Origin: Citrobacter europaeus
GTDB taxonomy: Bacteria > Pseudomonadota > Gammaproteobacteria > Enterobacterales > Enterobacteriaceae
Reading direction: 5' to 3'
Assembly (NCBI GenBank): GCA_020099315.1
Contig: CP083650.1
Location: 992,001 to 1,056,000, forward strand
DNA length: 64,000 bases
Shown: positions 36,881-46,278 of the stretch, one piece after another
Numbering within the stretch: position 1 is the first letter of the stretch
How the letters are laid out: the number at the start of each line of letters is the position of its first letter
Position numbers and translations under genes: made by a program
The notes under the pieces: generated by a model
The model's input: only the letters and a program-made list of their open reading frames with translations
Database searches by the model: none
Told to the model about the DNA's origin: nothing

Positions 36881-38038
36881 TCAGGATGCGGGAATAACCT
36901 GCGGTTTGTTCCCGCTCAACTCTGCAACCAGATCGTTGATACCGTCGCTCATATTGGTAAAACGGGTTAGCGGAGAACGGGTAACCACGATAAACGCCCC
37001 GACGTTTTGCTGCGGGATCATCGCCATATAGGTAATGAATCCGCCGCCGCCACCGGTTTTTTGAATAATGCCTGGTCGCCCATTCTTCGGCGCCATATAG
37101 ACCCAGCCCAAACCTAGCGCATCGGCTCTGCCCGGCACATCCATCCCTATCACTTTGGTTAGCTGCGTACGCTGATAAATCAGCGTCTGCATACGGTCAG
37201 CCTGCTGGCTACGATGGTAAAAATCAGAAGAGAGATACTGCTGCATCCAGCGCATCATATCGCCAGGCGTTGAATAGACGCCGCCACTGCCCATCGCTGC
37301 CAGCGTATTGTTACAGGGGCTGGCGCCCTTTTCCGCGACCATCAGGCGTTTGCACTGATCGGGGGACGGGGTGAAGGTGGTGTCTTTCATCCCCAGCGGA
37401 CGGGTGATTTTTTCTTCAAACAGCTGCGGATAAGGCTTACCGGACGCGGCTCCCAGCGCATCAGCCAGCAGGTCAAACGCCAGGTTGGAATAAGAAGCCT
37501 GCGAGCCTGGTGCAGCTTTAAGCGTGGCGGTTGAGAGATAGCTCCAGCGCTGTTCGCGGGTTGGCCAGACAAACACCGGGCGCTTGGCCGCGCCGCCAGG
37601 CTGTTCGCGTGGCAGCGCGCTGGTATGCGTTGCCAGATTCACCAGCGTAATCGGCGTGCCCTGATAAGTCGGCACGCGCGCGCCAGGTGGCGCATATTTA
37701 CTCAAAGGATCGTTGAGTTTAACCGTACCCTGATCGAGTAATTTTACCAGCATTTCGCTGGTCATTAATTTAGTGATTGAGGCAATTCGAATTACGGAAT
37801 CCAGCTGCGGATGTACGTTATTGCCGGGGCGTGTTTCGCCGAAACTGCGAAATACGCGCTGATTACCATCAATCACCACCAGCGCCATCCCCGTAGCACC
37901 ACTGCCGTAAAATATATGGTCGGCATAGCGATCGACGATATCAGAGGCGAAGACCGGATCGGTTATAGGCTGCGCCGCCTGGACAGATGTCAATGACGCC
38001 GCACACAGCGCGGCAGAAAAAAGCAGACTACGTTTCAA
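36881..38038 (-). CDS. ampH: AmpH penicillin-binding protein / DD-endopeptidase, 385 aa
   Basis: Class C beta-lactamase-fold peptidoglycan enzyme acting in the periplasm as DD-carboxypeptidase and DD-endopeptidase in murein recycling. The signal peptide is MKRSLLFSAALCAASLTSVQ, cleaved after AA. The nucleophile Ser 87 is in SITK and the Tyr is in YSNLAFD; KTGG near the C terminus is the third motif. It is closely related to AmpC but is not a true resistance enzyme. It is divergent from sbmA, as in E. coli. Confidence 0.95.
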   Translation of the reverse strand: MKRSLLFSAALCAASLTSVQAAQPITDPVFASDIVDRYADHIFYGSGATGMALVVIDGNQRVFRSFGETRPGNNVHPQLDSVIRIASITKLMTSEMLVKLLDQGTVKLNDPLSKYAPPGARVPTYQGTPITLVNLATHTSALPREQPGGAAKRPVFVWPTREQRWSYLSTATLKAAPGSQASYSNLAFDLLADALGAASGKPYPQLFEEKITRPLGMKDTTFTPSPDQCKRLMVAEKGASPCNNTLAAMGSGGVYSTPGDMMRWMQQYLSSDFYHRSQQADRMQTLIYQRTQLTKVIGMDVPGRADALGLGWVYMAPKNGRPGIIQKTGGGGGFITYMAMIPQQNVGAFIVVTRSPLTRFTNMSDGINDLVAELSGNKPQVIPAS

Positions 38039-38422
38039 CGGTGGTGTCCATGAGTTAGAGAAAGTGAAAAAGGATGTCGTGCGTATGCGTATTTATACTA
38101 CTCATCGGCGTATTGCAAAGCGCTTATCAGCCAATGATAGTGTGAAAAACGTAACGATGAGTAAACGCGAGCGTTTCCCCGATTATGGATGTTCGCTTTT
38201 GTGATCTCACGCTGTGATAATCTGCACTTGCTGGAACGTTGTCGAGTGTGAAAACCACAGAAACAATTCTTCATAACCCAGGTGCGAACTAAGCGCTGCG
38301 GTTCTGGTCACACTTGTCGGTTTCAGCTTGTGTTTTTGGGCGTAAGCCGTCTTGCCGCCGCACTCCACGGTGGCAAATACACAGCAGTCGTCATAACGAT
38401 AAGAAGTTAGCAGGAGAGCATT
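38039..38422. other. Gap of 384 bp, ampH/sbmA divergent promoter region
   Basis: Expected to hold the promoters of ampH (left) and sbmA (right). An inverted repeat GTGA-TC-TCAC is at 38201-38210. GGAACGTT near 38232 resembles half of a sigma-E -35 element, in line with sigma-E control of sbmA in E. coli, but I see no convincing -10. No ORF is supported. Confidence 0.45.
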
Positions 38423-39643
38423 ATGTTTAAGTCTTTTTTCCCAAAGCCGGGGCCGTTCTTTATTTCGGCATTTATTTGGGCACTGGTCGCTGTTGTATTC
38501 TGGCAAGCAGGTGGGGGAGCCTGGGTTGCACACATTACCGGCGCGTCGGGAGACGTACCGATTAGCGCGGCCCGTTTCTGGTCGCTGGATTACCTGATTT
38601 TTTATGCGTACTACACTCTTTGCGTTGGAGTGTTCGCGCTGTTCTGGTTTCTCTACAGCCCGCACCGCTGGCAGTACTGGTCCATACTCGGCACGTCGCT
38701 GATTATTTTCGTGACCTGGTTTCTGGTTGAAGTTGGCGTTGCCGTCAACGCCTGGTATGCGCCATTTTATGATTTGATTCAATCCGCGCTCAGCGCACCG
38801 CATAAGGTGAAGATTGAGCAGTTCTATCATGAAGTGGGCATCTTTCTTGGCATCGCGCTGATTGCCGTGGTCATCGGCGTGATGAACAACTTCTTTGTTA
38901 GTCACTATGTGTTCCGCTGGCGTACAGCAATGAACGAACATTATATGGCGCACTGGCAGCATCTGCGCCATATCGAAGGTGCGGCGCAGCGTGTGCAGGA
39001 AGACACCATGCGTTTTGCCTCCACGCTGGAAGATATGGGGGTCAGCTTTATCAATGCGATTATGACGCTGATCGCCTTCTTACCTGTACTGGTCACACTC
39101 TCTGCCCATGTTCCGGACCTGCCGATTGTTGGGCATGTTCCTTATGGCCTGGTGATTGCCGCAATTGTCTGGTCGCTGATGGGAACCGGCTTGCTGGCGG
39201 TCGTTGGGATTAAACTTCCGGGACTGGAGTTTAAAAACCAGCGTGTGGAAGCGGCCTACCGTAAAGAACTGGTATACGGCGAAGATGACGCTAATCGTGC
39301 GACACCGCCGACGGTGCGTGAGCTGTTTCATGCGGTGCGCCAGAACTACTTCCGCCTCTATTTTCACTATATGTACTTCAATATCGCCCGTATTCTTTAC
39401 CTGCAGGTTGATAACGTTTTCGGCTTGTTCCTGCTGTTTCCGTCGATTGTTGCCGGTACGATTACGCTCGGCCTGATGACGCAAATCACCAACGTGTTTG
39501 GCCAGGTGCGCGGTTCGTTCCAGTATCTGATTAACTCCTGGACAACGTTAGTGGAACTGATGTCTATTTATAAGCGTCTGCGCAGCTTTGAACGAGAGCT
39601 TGATGGTCAGGATATTCAGGAAGTTACCCATACGCTTAGTTAA
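38423..39643 (+). CDS. sbmA: SbmA peptide antibiotic transporter, 406 aa
   Basis: Inner-membrane SbmA/BacA-family importer, proton driven and without an ATPase domain. It takes up microcins B17 and J25, bleomycin and proline-rich peptides. It has multiple hydrophobic helices and the same length as the E. coli protein. The conserved segment WRTAMNEHYMAHWQHLRHIE resembles the membrane part of ABC exporters. AGGAG lies 6 bases before the ATG. yaiW follows after 12 bp as a two-gene operon. Confidence 0.97.
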   Translation: MFKSFFPKPGPFFISAFIWALVAVVFWQAGGGAWVAHITGASGDVPISAARFWSLDYLIFYAYYTLCVGVFALFWFLYSPHRWQYWSILGTSLIIFVTWFLVEVGVAVNAWYAPFYDLIQSALSAPHKVKIEQFYHEVGIFLGIALIAVVIGVMNNFFVSHYVFRWRTAMNEHYMAHWQHLRHIEGAAQRVQEDTMRFASTLEDMGVSFINAIMTLIAFLPVLVTLSAHVPDLPIVGHVPYGLVIAAIVWSLMGTGLLAVVGIKLPGLEFKNQRVEAAYRKELVYGEDDANRATPPTVRELFHAVRQNYFRLYFHYMYFNIARILYLQVDNVFGLFLLFPSIVAGTITLGLMTQITNVFGQVRGSFQYLINSWTTLVELMSIYKRLRSFERELDGQDIQEVTHTLS

Positions 39644-39655
39644 TAAGGAGATGTT

Positions 39656-40759
39656 ATGTCGACGGTTTCCCGTCTTTACCCCTTGTCTGGTCTTGCTGCA
39701 CTGGTGCTGGTGGGATGTAGTAGCCAACCCGCGCAGCCGCTAAAAAAAGGGGAGAAAGCCGTCGATGTGGCGAGCGTGGTGCGCCAGAAAATGCCCGCCA
39801 GCGTAAAAGACCGGGACGCGTGGGCGCAGGATTTGGCGAAGACCTTTGAAAGCCAGAAGCTGGCGCCGACGGTTGAAAATATCTGTTCGGTGCTGGCGGT
39901 CGCGCAACAGGAGTCAAATTACCAGGCGGATCCAGCCGTGCCGAACTTAAGTAAAATCGCCTGGAAAGAGATCGATCGTCGTGCCGAGCGTATGCACATC
40001 CCGCTATTTGTGGTGCATACCGCGCTGAAGATTAACTCGCCAACGGGGAAAAGCTACAGCGAGCGCCTGGATACGGTGAAGACGGAAAAACAGCTTAGCG
40101 CGATATTTGATGATTTTATCAACATGGTACCGATGGGGCAGACGTTATTTGGTTCGCTTAATCCGGTGCATACCGGTGGGCCGATGCAGGTCAGCATCGC
40201 CTTTGCTGAGCAGCATGCCAGCGGCTACCCGTGGAAAATGGCGGGAACCGTGCGCCAGGAAGTATTTAGCCGCCGCGGTGGGCTGTGGTTCGGTACGTAT
40301 CATCTGCTTAACTACCCGGCGAATTACAGTGCGCCAATTTTCCGCTTCGCCGATTTCAATGCCGGGTGGTATGCCAGCCGCAATTCAGCTTTCCAGAATG
40401 CGGTCAGTAAAGCCAGCGGCGTGAAGCTGGCGATGGACGGTGATTTAATTCTCTATGGCAGCAGCGAGCCGGGCAAAACGGAGCTGGCGGTACGTAAACT
40501 GGCCGGGAAGCTGGACATGAGCGAGAGTGAGATCCGCCGTCAGCTGCAAAAAGGCGACAGCCTGGCCTTTGAAGAGACCGCGCTGTACGAGAAAGTCTAT
40601 AAGCTGGCGGAAGCGAAGGCCGGGAAAACGCTTCCCCGTGAAATGCTGCCTGGCATTCAACTTGAAAGCCCGAAGATCACACGTAATCTGACTACCGCGT
40701 GGTTTGCTAAACGCGTGGACGATCGTCGGGCGAAATGTATGGGTCAGTCATCGTTATGA
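39656..40759 (+). CDS. yaiW: YaiW surface lipoprotein (DUF1615), 367 aa
   Basis: Outer-membrane lipoprotein co-expressed with SbmA; in E. coli it aids uptake of the same peptides. The signal peptide ends in the lipobox LVLVGCSS with the acylated Cys near residue 20. The body is the DUF1615 domain (EQHASGYPWKMAGTVRQEVF, RRGGLWFGTYHLLNYP). AAGGAG lies 5-6 bases before the ATG. The 3' end overlaps the convergent yaiY by 16 bp. Confidence 0.95.
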   Translation: MSTVSRLYPLSGLAALVLVGCSSQPAQPLKKGEKAVDVASVVRQKMPASVKDRDAWAQDLAKTFESQKLAPTVENICSVLAVAQQESNYQADPAVPNLSKIAWKEIDRRAERMHIPLFVVHTALKINSPTGKSYSERLDTVKTEKQLSAIFDDFINMVPMGQTLFGSLNPVHTGGPMQVSIAFAEQHASGYPWKMAGTVRQEVFSRRGGLWFGTYHLLNYPANYSAPIFRFADFNAGWYASRNSAFQNAVSKASGVKLAMDGDLILYGSSEPGKTELAVRKLAGKLDMSESEIRRQLQKGDSLAFEETALYEKVYKLAEAKAGKTLPREMLPGIQLESPKITRNLTTAWFAKRVDDRRAKCMGQSSL

Positions 40760-41067
40760 TGACGGCGGCGCCAGCGCACGAATGCCGCGATGGCGCCAAG
40801 AATCAGGCTTCCGGCGAGAAAAGGGACCAGTCCAAAAAGAGTTCCGACACCCAGGCCGATTTCAACTCGCGGGCGCCCTGTCTCTTGCATTTGCAACTGC
40901 ATCAACTGCTCATAGATGCCGGGAGCGTGGGCCAACAGATTTAAAATCTGCGCGCCCGCCCAGAAGCAAAACAGCACAAAAACGGCATACGCAATATTGC
41001 CGGGCAGGGAGGAGGTATCCCGATGCTTGCCCTTAAAAAGGGATTTAGAGAGCGTAAAATCAGCCAT
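40744..41067 (-). CDS. yaiY: YaiY inner-membrane protein, 107 aa
   Basis: Two predicted membrane helices (IAYAVFVLFCFWAGAQIL and LFGLVPFLAGSLILGAIAAF), with a basic C-terminal tail. Function is unknown (DUF2755). The ATG at 41067 has GGAGG 7 bases upstream and gives the family length; the frame is open further upstream without a ribosome site. Its end overlaps yaiW on the opposite strand. Confidence 0.92.
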   Translation of the reverse strand: MADFTLSKSLFKGKHRDTSSLPGNIAYAVFVLFCFWAGAQILNLLAHAPGIYEQLMQLQMQETGRPRVEIGLGVGTLFGLVPFLAGSLILGAIAAFVRWRRRHHNDD

Positions 41068-41330
41068 AAAGACCTCCGGAAATAACCTGCTTTTTTGACG
41101 TATTGCCTGGAACTGACAGTGAGTCTGACAGGTGATCGGCAATGTCAATATCAGAATGATGGTAATTTCAGGTAGAGATTATTCCTGGATTTCGGTTTTT
41201 TGCTGATCGTCACAATTGCGCAACCTTAAGTGAAATTAATTTACATTTCAGAAATTCCGCACAGGCCACAGACGTGTATGAGGAAATGTGCGAGGATGCG
41301 TTGTCATGTTGTATATCCACCGGAGCCGTT

Positions 41331-41552
41331 ATGAACCTGCCTGTTAAAATCCGCCGAGACTGGCACTATTATGCCTTCGCTATTGGGCTTATCTTTATTC
41401 TCAACGGCGTGGTGGGCTTACTCGGTTTTGAAGCGCAGGGGTGGCAAACCTATGCGGTAGGGCTGGTCACCTGGGTGATTAGCTTTTGGCTGGCCGGATT
41501 AATTATCCGTCGCCGCGTGGAAGATGAAGAAGAAGCAAAGGATGCCCAATAG
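41331..41552 (+). CDS. yaiZ: YaiZ inner-membrane protein, 73 aa
   Basis: Small two-helix membrane protein (DUF2754) of unknown function, starting MNLPVKIRRDWHYYAFAIGL and ending in a charged RRR/EDEEE tail. The ATG at 41331 has GGAG 6 bases before it and matches the E. coli start. The ATG at 41274 would add 19 unrelated residues. Confidence 0.9.
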   Translation: MNLPVKIRRDWHYYAFAIGLIFILNGVVGLLGFEAQGWQTYAVGLVTWVISFWLAGLIIRRRVEDEEEAKDAQ

Positions 41553-41577
41553 AGGTCTATCAGGCATCCTGGCGGGA

Positions 41578-42672
41578 TTACATACTGGTTTTCAGCGCGC
41601 TATCCGCCGCATGGCGTTCCAGCGCCAGTTCGATCAGGCGAGTGATCAAATCGGTATAGCCTAAGCCGCTCGCCTGCCACAGTTTTGGATACATGCTGAT
41701 GTTGGTAAAGCCAGGCAGCGTGTTGATCTCATTGATCACAACCTCGTTCTCTGCGGTTAAGAACACGTCCACGCGCGCCATGCCGGCGCAGCCCAGCGTT
41801 TGATAGGCCTGAATAGCAATATCACGGATCTTATCGTTAATTTCCGGTGCGATCGCTGCCGGAACCACCACTTTGGCACCGTTATCGTCAATGTATTTGG
41901 TGTCGTAAGCGTAAAAATCACTGTTCAGCACGATCTCGCCACAGGTACTGGCCTGCGGATGATCGTTGCCCAGCACCGCGCATTCGATCTCGCGGCCTTT
42001 GATCCCTTGCTCCACCACGACTTTATGATCAAATTCAAATGCCAGCGCGACGGCCTGTTCATATTGCGCTTCGCTGGTCACCTTACTGACCCCAACGGAC
42101 GATCCCTGATTGGCTGGTTTCACAAACAGCGGCAAACCGAGGCGAGATTCGACTTCGGCAAAGCTGATGCTGTTGCGATTGGCGCGAGTGAGCGTAATAA
42201 ATGGCGCGATGTTTAATCCGGCATCGCGCAACAGACGTTTGGTCACGTCTTTATCCATACAGGCCGCAGACCCCAGGACATCAGAACCGACGAACGGCAG
42301 ATTCGCCACCCGCAGCATGCCCTGCAGAGAGCCATCTTCACCCAGCGTGCCGTGAACGATCGGGAAAATAACATCAACCGTTGGCAGCGGCTGACCGTTT
42401 TGCGCATCGATCAACTGGTGCGCTTGTTTACCCGGTACCTGAGCCAGGCTGGTCGCGGAAGGACGCAGCGCTATATGCGCCGGATCGTCTGAATTAAGCA
42501 GATAGTTACTGGCATCGCTGACGTGCCATTGCCCTTGTTTATCAATACCTAACAGCACAACGTCAAAGCGAGTCTTGTCGATGGCATCGACAATATTTTT
42601 TGCCGATTGCAATGACACTTCATGTTCCGCTGATTTACCACCAAATACGATTCCTACCCGCAACTTTGCCAT
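41578..42672 (-). CDS. ddlA: D-alanine--D-alanine ligase A, 364 aa
   Basis: ATP-grasp ligase forming the D-Ala-D-Ala dipeptide for peptidoglycan in the cytosol. KLRVGIVFGGKSAEHEVSL is the N-terminal D-Ala-binding part, FPIVHGTLGEDGSLQGML is conserved, FVKPANQGSSVGVSK is the ATP-grasp loop, and EINTLPGFT near the end carries metal ligands. The ATG at 42672 (MAKLRVG) yields the known 364 residues. It is monocistronic and divergent from the efflux gene. Confidence 0.97.
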   Translation of the reverse strand: MAKLRVGIVFGGKSAEHEVSLQSAKNIVDAIDKTRFDVVLLGIDKQGQWHVSDASNYLLNSDDPAHIALRPSATSLAQVPGKQAHQLIDAQNGQPLPTVDVIFPIVHGTLGEDGSLQGMLRVANLPFVGSDVLGSAACMDKDVTKRLLRDAGLNIAPFITLTRANRNSISFAEVESRLGLPLFVKPANQGSSVGVSKVTSEAQYEQAVALAFEFDHKVVVEQGIKGREIECAVLGNDHPQASTCGEIVLNSDFYAYDTKYIDDNGAKVVVPAAIAPEINDKIRDIAIQAYQTLGCAGMARVDVFLTAENEVVINEINTLPGFTNISMYPKLWQASGLGYTDLITRLIELALERHAADSALKTSM

Positions 42673-42973
42673 CTTAAAAACCCATTCCATGAATGCAAAG
42701 CACATACATTACCACGACAAAACGCAGGTTTCCTCGGCTTCTGGCAGATTGTTTTGCTGGGCCACAAGGGAATAGATTCGCGCAAACGTGCGTTTCGCCT
42801 GTGAAGCATAATTCCCTGCTAGTATTGTGGCTTTCATGTGAGGCGTATCACAAATACGATGAGCGGGAAGATAAAATCCTGAACTGTGATTTATCGCACC
42901 TGTGAACCCTTATTTGGCTAAGTAATTTGTTAAGCTGCTCGCAGTTTTCAGCTGCTTATCGTTATGAGTCCCT
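42673..42973. other. Gap of 301 bp between ddlA and the MdtG-like gene
   Basis: Divergent promoter region. It includes TTGTTAAGCTGC near 42928. Nothing else is recognisable, and no ORF in it has a ribosome site. Confidence 0.4.
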
Positions 42974-44170
42974 ATGGAATCCTGGAGAGTAAACCTTATT
43001 TCCGTATGGTTCGGTTGCTTTTTCACCGGCCTGGCAATTAGCCAAATCCTGCCTTTTTTACCGCTCTATATCTCCCAACTGGGGGTGACCTCGCATGAAG
43101 CGCTCTCAATGTGGTCCGGCTTAACGTTTAGCGTCACCTTTCTGATTTCAGCCATTGTCTCTCCGATGTGGGGCAGTTTAGCCGACCGTAAAGGACGCAA
43201 GCTGATGCTGCTACGGGCCTCTTTGGGTATGGCGATTGCGATTTTACTGCAGGCCTTTGCGACAAACGTCTGGCAGCTTTTTCTGCTGCGTGGGGTGATG
43301 GGGTTAACGTCAGGCTATATTCCCAATGCGATGGCGCTGGTCGCCTCACAGGTTCCGCGTGAACGTAGCGGGTGGGCGCTGAGTACGCTCTCAACGGCGC
43401 AAATTAGCGGCGTCATTGGCGGGCCGCTGATGGGGGGATTTATTGCTGACCACGTTGGCTTACGGGCTGTATTCTGTATTACCGCAGCCTTGCTGGTCGT
43501 GAGCTTCCTGGTCACGCTGTTCTTAATCAAAGAGGGCGTGCGTCCGACAATCAAAAAAAGCGAGCGTCTGAGCGGAAAGGCCGTGTTTGCCTCGCTGCCT
43601 TATCCGGCGCTGGTGATCAGCCTGTTTTTTACGACGATGGTGATCCAACTGTGTAACGGCTCAATTGGGCCAATTCTGGCGCTGTTTATTAAATCGATGG
43701 TCCCAGACAGTTCGAATATTGCCTTTCTCAGCGGACTGATTGCGTCGGTTCCGGGCATCTCGGCGCTGATTTCAGCCCCCCGACTCGGTAAATTAGGCGA
43801 CCGTATTGGGACCGAGCGGATTTTAATGGCGACCTTAATCTTCGCGGTGGTGCTGTTTTTCGCCATGTCGTGGGTTACCACGCCGTTGCAACTGGGGATT
43901 TTGCGTTTTCTGCTCGGCTTTGCCGACGGCGCGATGTTGCCTGCGGTGCAGACGCTGCTGGTGAAATACTCCAGCGACCAGATAACCGGGCGCATTTTTG
44001 GTTATAACCAGTCATTTATGTACCTCGGCAACGTCGCCGGGCCATTAATGGGGGCGACGGTTTCAGCAATGGCAGGCTTTCGCTGGGTGTTTATTGCCAC
44101 CGCGAGCATTGTGCTTATCAATATCTGGCAACTGGCTATCGCGCTGCGACGTCGGCGCCGCGCACGCTGA
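42974..44170 (+). CDS. MdtG-like MFS drug efflux transporter, 398 aa
   Basis: Twelve-helix DHA1-family antiporter. WGSLADRKGRKLMLLR is motif A between helices 2 and 3, RGVMGLTSGYIPNAMALVAS is motif B, and SAPRLGKLGDRIG repeats motif A in the second half. It resembles MdtG (YceE) of E. coli over its whole length but is a different locus, so it is a paralogue and no symbol is given. E. coli K-12 has no transporter at this site between ddlA and iraP. The substrate is unknown. Confidence 0.85.
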   Translation: MESWRVNLISVWFGCFFTGLAISQILPFLPLYISQLGVTSHEALSMWSGLTFSVTFLISAIVSPMWGSLADRKGRKLMLLRASLGMAIAILLQAFATNVWQLFLLRGVMGLTSGYIPNAMALVASQVPRERSGWALSTLSTAQISGVIGGPLMGGFIADHVGLRAVFCITAALLVVSFLVTLFLIKEGVRPTIKKSERLSGKAVFASLPYPALVISLFFTTMVIQLCNGSIGPILALFIKSMVPDSSNIAFLSGLIASVPGISALISAPRLGKLGDRIGTERILMATLIFAVVLFFAMSWVTTPLQLGILRFLLGFADGAMLPAVQTLLVKYSSDQITGRIFGYNQSFMYLGNVAGPLMGATVSAMAGFRWVFIATASIVLINIWQLAIALRRRRRAR

Positions 44171-44418
44171 ATTGCTGATTAACAACGCTGCCCGTCAGCG
44201 TTGTTAATCCATAAATGTGCATTATATATCTGTGTGATTATTAATCCCCTTACCCTTTTATATTGAATAATTCTGCGCTACGACTCTTTTCCCCTTATTT
44301 TGTGTTGTGATTGTTTTCGCAAAACGTTTTATTACTTATAAAAATACAACTTTCATCCTCTAGGCAGTTGTGAGTCTTAATGATAACGTGGCCTATATTT
44401 TGTTAAGGGAATACGCAA

Positions 44419-44661
44419 ATGAAAAATCTCGTCACTGAGTTGTTACTTAAGCTCGCCCAAAAAGAAGAAGAGTCGCAAGACCTGGCGGCGCAGGTTGAAA
44501 CGCTGGAGCAGGTAATCATCGAAATGCTGCGCAATATGACGTGGAGCGATCGGCAAATACTCATTCGCCAAATTGAGGATGCCCTGGCTGGAGCTGGCCG
44601 TATGCCTGCGTTTCTGGCGAACGTACATAACGCTGGCGAGAGCGTGCCAAAAGCGTTTTGA
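44419..44661 (+). CDS. iraP: Anti-adaptor IraP, stabiliser of RpoS, 80 aa
   Basis: Small coiled-coil protein that binds RssB and stops it from delivering sigma-S to ClpXP. The first 55 residues match the family (MKNLVTELLLKLAQKEEESQ, then a Leu-rich coil and MLRNMTWSDRQ). The last 25 differ in length and sequence from the 86-residue E. coli protein. Expression is known to respond to phosphate starvation and PhoP; I could not pick out the sites. AAGGGA lies 10-12 bases before the ATG. It sits just upstream of phoA. Confidence 0.88.
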   Translation: MKNLVTELLLKLAQKEEESQDLAAQVETLEQVIIEMLRNMTWSDRQILIRQIEDALAGAGRMPAFLANVHNAGESVPKAF

Positions 44662-44687
44662 GTAATCTGTGGCGTTCCATCCACAAA

Positions 44688-44721
44688 TTATCATAAAAGT
44701 GTCACATCAAATACTTATAGT
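44688..44721 (+). promoter_or_regulatory. Pho box and -10 of the phoA promoter
   Basis: TTATCATAAAAGTGTCAC (44688-44705) matches the PhoB 18-mer with its two CTGTCAT-like halves. TATAGT at 44716-44721 is the -10. PhoB replaces a -35, as in E. coli phoA. Confidence 0.85.
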
Positions 44722-44765
44722 CGCTTTGTTTTAATTTTACCGTATTTATACATGGAGAAAATAAA

Positions 44766-46181
44766 GTGAAACAAAGCGCACTCGCTATTGCCCTGATACC
44801 TTTGCTGTTTACCCCAATTATTAATGCAGAAACTTCTACCGTAGCGGTTATGGATAATCGTGCCGCTCAGGGTGATATCACCACGCCGGGCGGCGCCCGT
44901 CGATTGTCAGCCGATCAAACTGCGGCTCTGCGCGAATCTCTGAACGATAAACCTGCCAAAAATATTATTTTACTGATTGGCGATGGTATGGGGGACTCAG
45001 AAATTACTGCAGCGCGAAATTATGCCGAAGGCGCGGGCGGCTTTTTTAAAGGTATTGATGCTTTACCATTGACCGGACAATACACGCACTATGCGCTGGA
45101 TAAAAAAACGGGTAAACCCGATTATGTGACGGATTCTGCGGCATCCGCAACGGCGTGGACCACCGGCGTGAAAACCTATAACGGTGCTCTGGGCGTTGAT
45201 ATACATGAAAAAGATCACGCTACAATTCTTGAAATGGCAAAAGCGGCGGGTCTGGCGACAGGCAACGTTTCTACCGCTGAATTGCAGGATGCTACCCCGG
45301 CGGCGCTGGTTGCTCATGTGACCTCGCGTAAGTGCTATGGTCCCGACGTGACCCGTGAAAAATGCCCAACCAATGCGCTGGAAAAAGGCGGCAAAGGATC
45401 CATCACCGAACAATTACTGAATGCCCGGGCTGACGTTACGCTGGGCGGCGGGGCAAAAACGTTTGCGGAAACCGCTGCGGCAGGCGAGTGGCAGGGTAAA
45501 ACGTTGCGTGAACAAGCCCTTGCCCGCGGTTATCAGATGGTGAGCGATGCCGCGACGCTGGCAGCGATTACCGAAGCTAATCAGGATAAACCGTTGCTGG
45601 GTCTGTTCTCTGACGGCAATATGCCGGTACGCTGGGAAGGGCCGAAAGCGTCTTATCACGGCAATCTGGATAAACCGGTAGTGACCTGTACCCCCAATCC
45701 AAAGCGTGACGACAGCGTGCCAACGCTGGCGCAGATGACGGATAAAGCGATTGAGCTGTTAAGCAAAAATGAGAAAGGTTTCTTCCTGCAAGTGGAAGGG
45801 GCGTCAATCGATAAACAGGACCACGCCGCCAACCCGTGCGGACAGATTGGCGAAACGGTCGATCTGGATGAAGCGGTACAGCGCGCGCTTGCTTTTGCGA
45901 AGAAAGATGGCAATACCCTGGTGGTAGTAACCGCTGACCACGCGCATGCCAGCCAGATAGTCGCGCCGGATACTAAAGCGCCAGGCCTGACCCAGGCGCT
46001 GAACACCAAAGATGGCGCGGTCATGGTTATCAGCTACGGCAACTCTGAAGAGGAATCGCAGGAGCATACCGGCAGCCAGCTGCGAATTGCAGCCTATGGC
46101 CCGCACGCGGCGAATGTGGTTGGTCTGACCGATCAAACCGACCTGTTTTACACCATGAAAGCGGCGTTAGGACTGAAATAA
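44766..46181 (+). CDS. phoA: Alkaline phosphatase, 471 aa
   Basis: Periplasmic Zn/Mg phosphomonoesterase used in phosphate scavenging. The start is GTG, as in E. coli, with GGAGAAAA upstream. The signal peptide (MKQSALAIALIPLLFTPIIN, cleavage after NA) is followed by IILLIGDGMGDSE (metal ligand Asp), nucleophile Ser 124 in DSAASATAW and VTADHAHAS (zinc His). The paired cysteines CYGPD...KC and CTP...NPCG form the two disulfides. PhoB control is shown by the Pho box. Confidence 0.97.
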   Translation: MKQSALAIALIPLLFTPIINAETSTVAVMDNRAAQGDITTPGGARRLSADQTAALRESLNDKPAKNIILLIGDGMGDSEITAARNYAEGAGGFFKGIDALPLTGQYTHYALDKKTGKPDYVTDSAASATAWTTGVKTYNGALGVDIHEKDHATILEMAKAAGLATGNVSTAELQDATPAALVAHVTSRKCYGPDVTREKCPTNALEKGGKGSITEQLLNARADVTLGGGAKTFAETAAAGEWQGKTLREQALARGYQMVSDAATLAAITEANQDKPLLGLFSDGNMPVRWEGPKASYHGNLDKPVVTCTPNPKRDDSVPTLAQMTDKAIELLSKNEKGFFLQVEGASIDKQDHAANPCGQIGETVDLDEAVQRALAFAKKDGNTLVVVTADHAHASQIVAPDTKAPGLTQALNTKDGAVMVISYGNSEEESQEHTGSQLRIAAYGPHAANVVGLTDQTDLFYTMKAALGLK

Positions 46182-46188
46182 CCCGACG

Positions 46189-46225
46189 CCCGGCGGTAAT
46201 ACTTTTGCCGCCGGGTGGTATTTTT
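46189..46225 (+). terminator. Hairpin between phoA and psiF
   Basis: CCCGGCGG (46189-46196) pairs with CCGCCGGG (46208-46215). A TGGTATTTTT tail follows, so it probably limits read-through from phoA into psiF. Confidence 0.65.
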
Positions 46226-46278
46226 ATCGTTAGCAGCCAAACTTACCTGTGTGTCGTCGTTCAGAAAAGGATGGTGCT

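Noticed and set aside
36881..38038. AmpC-type beta-lactamase resistance gene
   Set aside because: The gene order (next to sbmA) and sequence identify AmpH, a peptidoglycan enzyme, and there is no ampR neighbour.
38207..38971. 254-codon - strand frame opposite the sbmA start
   Set aside because: It runs through the sbmA promoter and coding region, and its sequence is His/Asn-rich without a domain. sbmA is certain.
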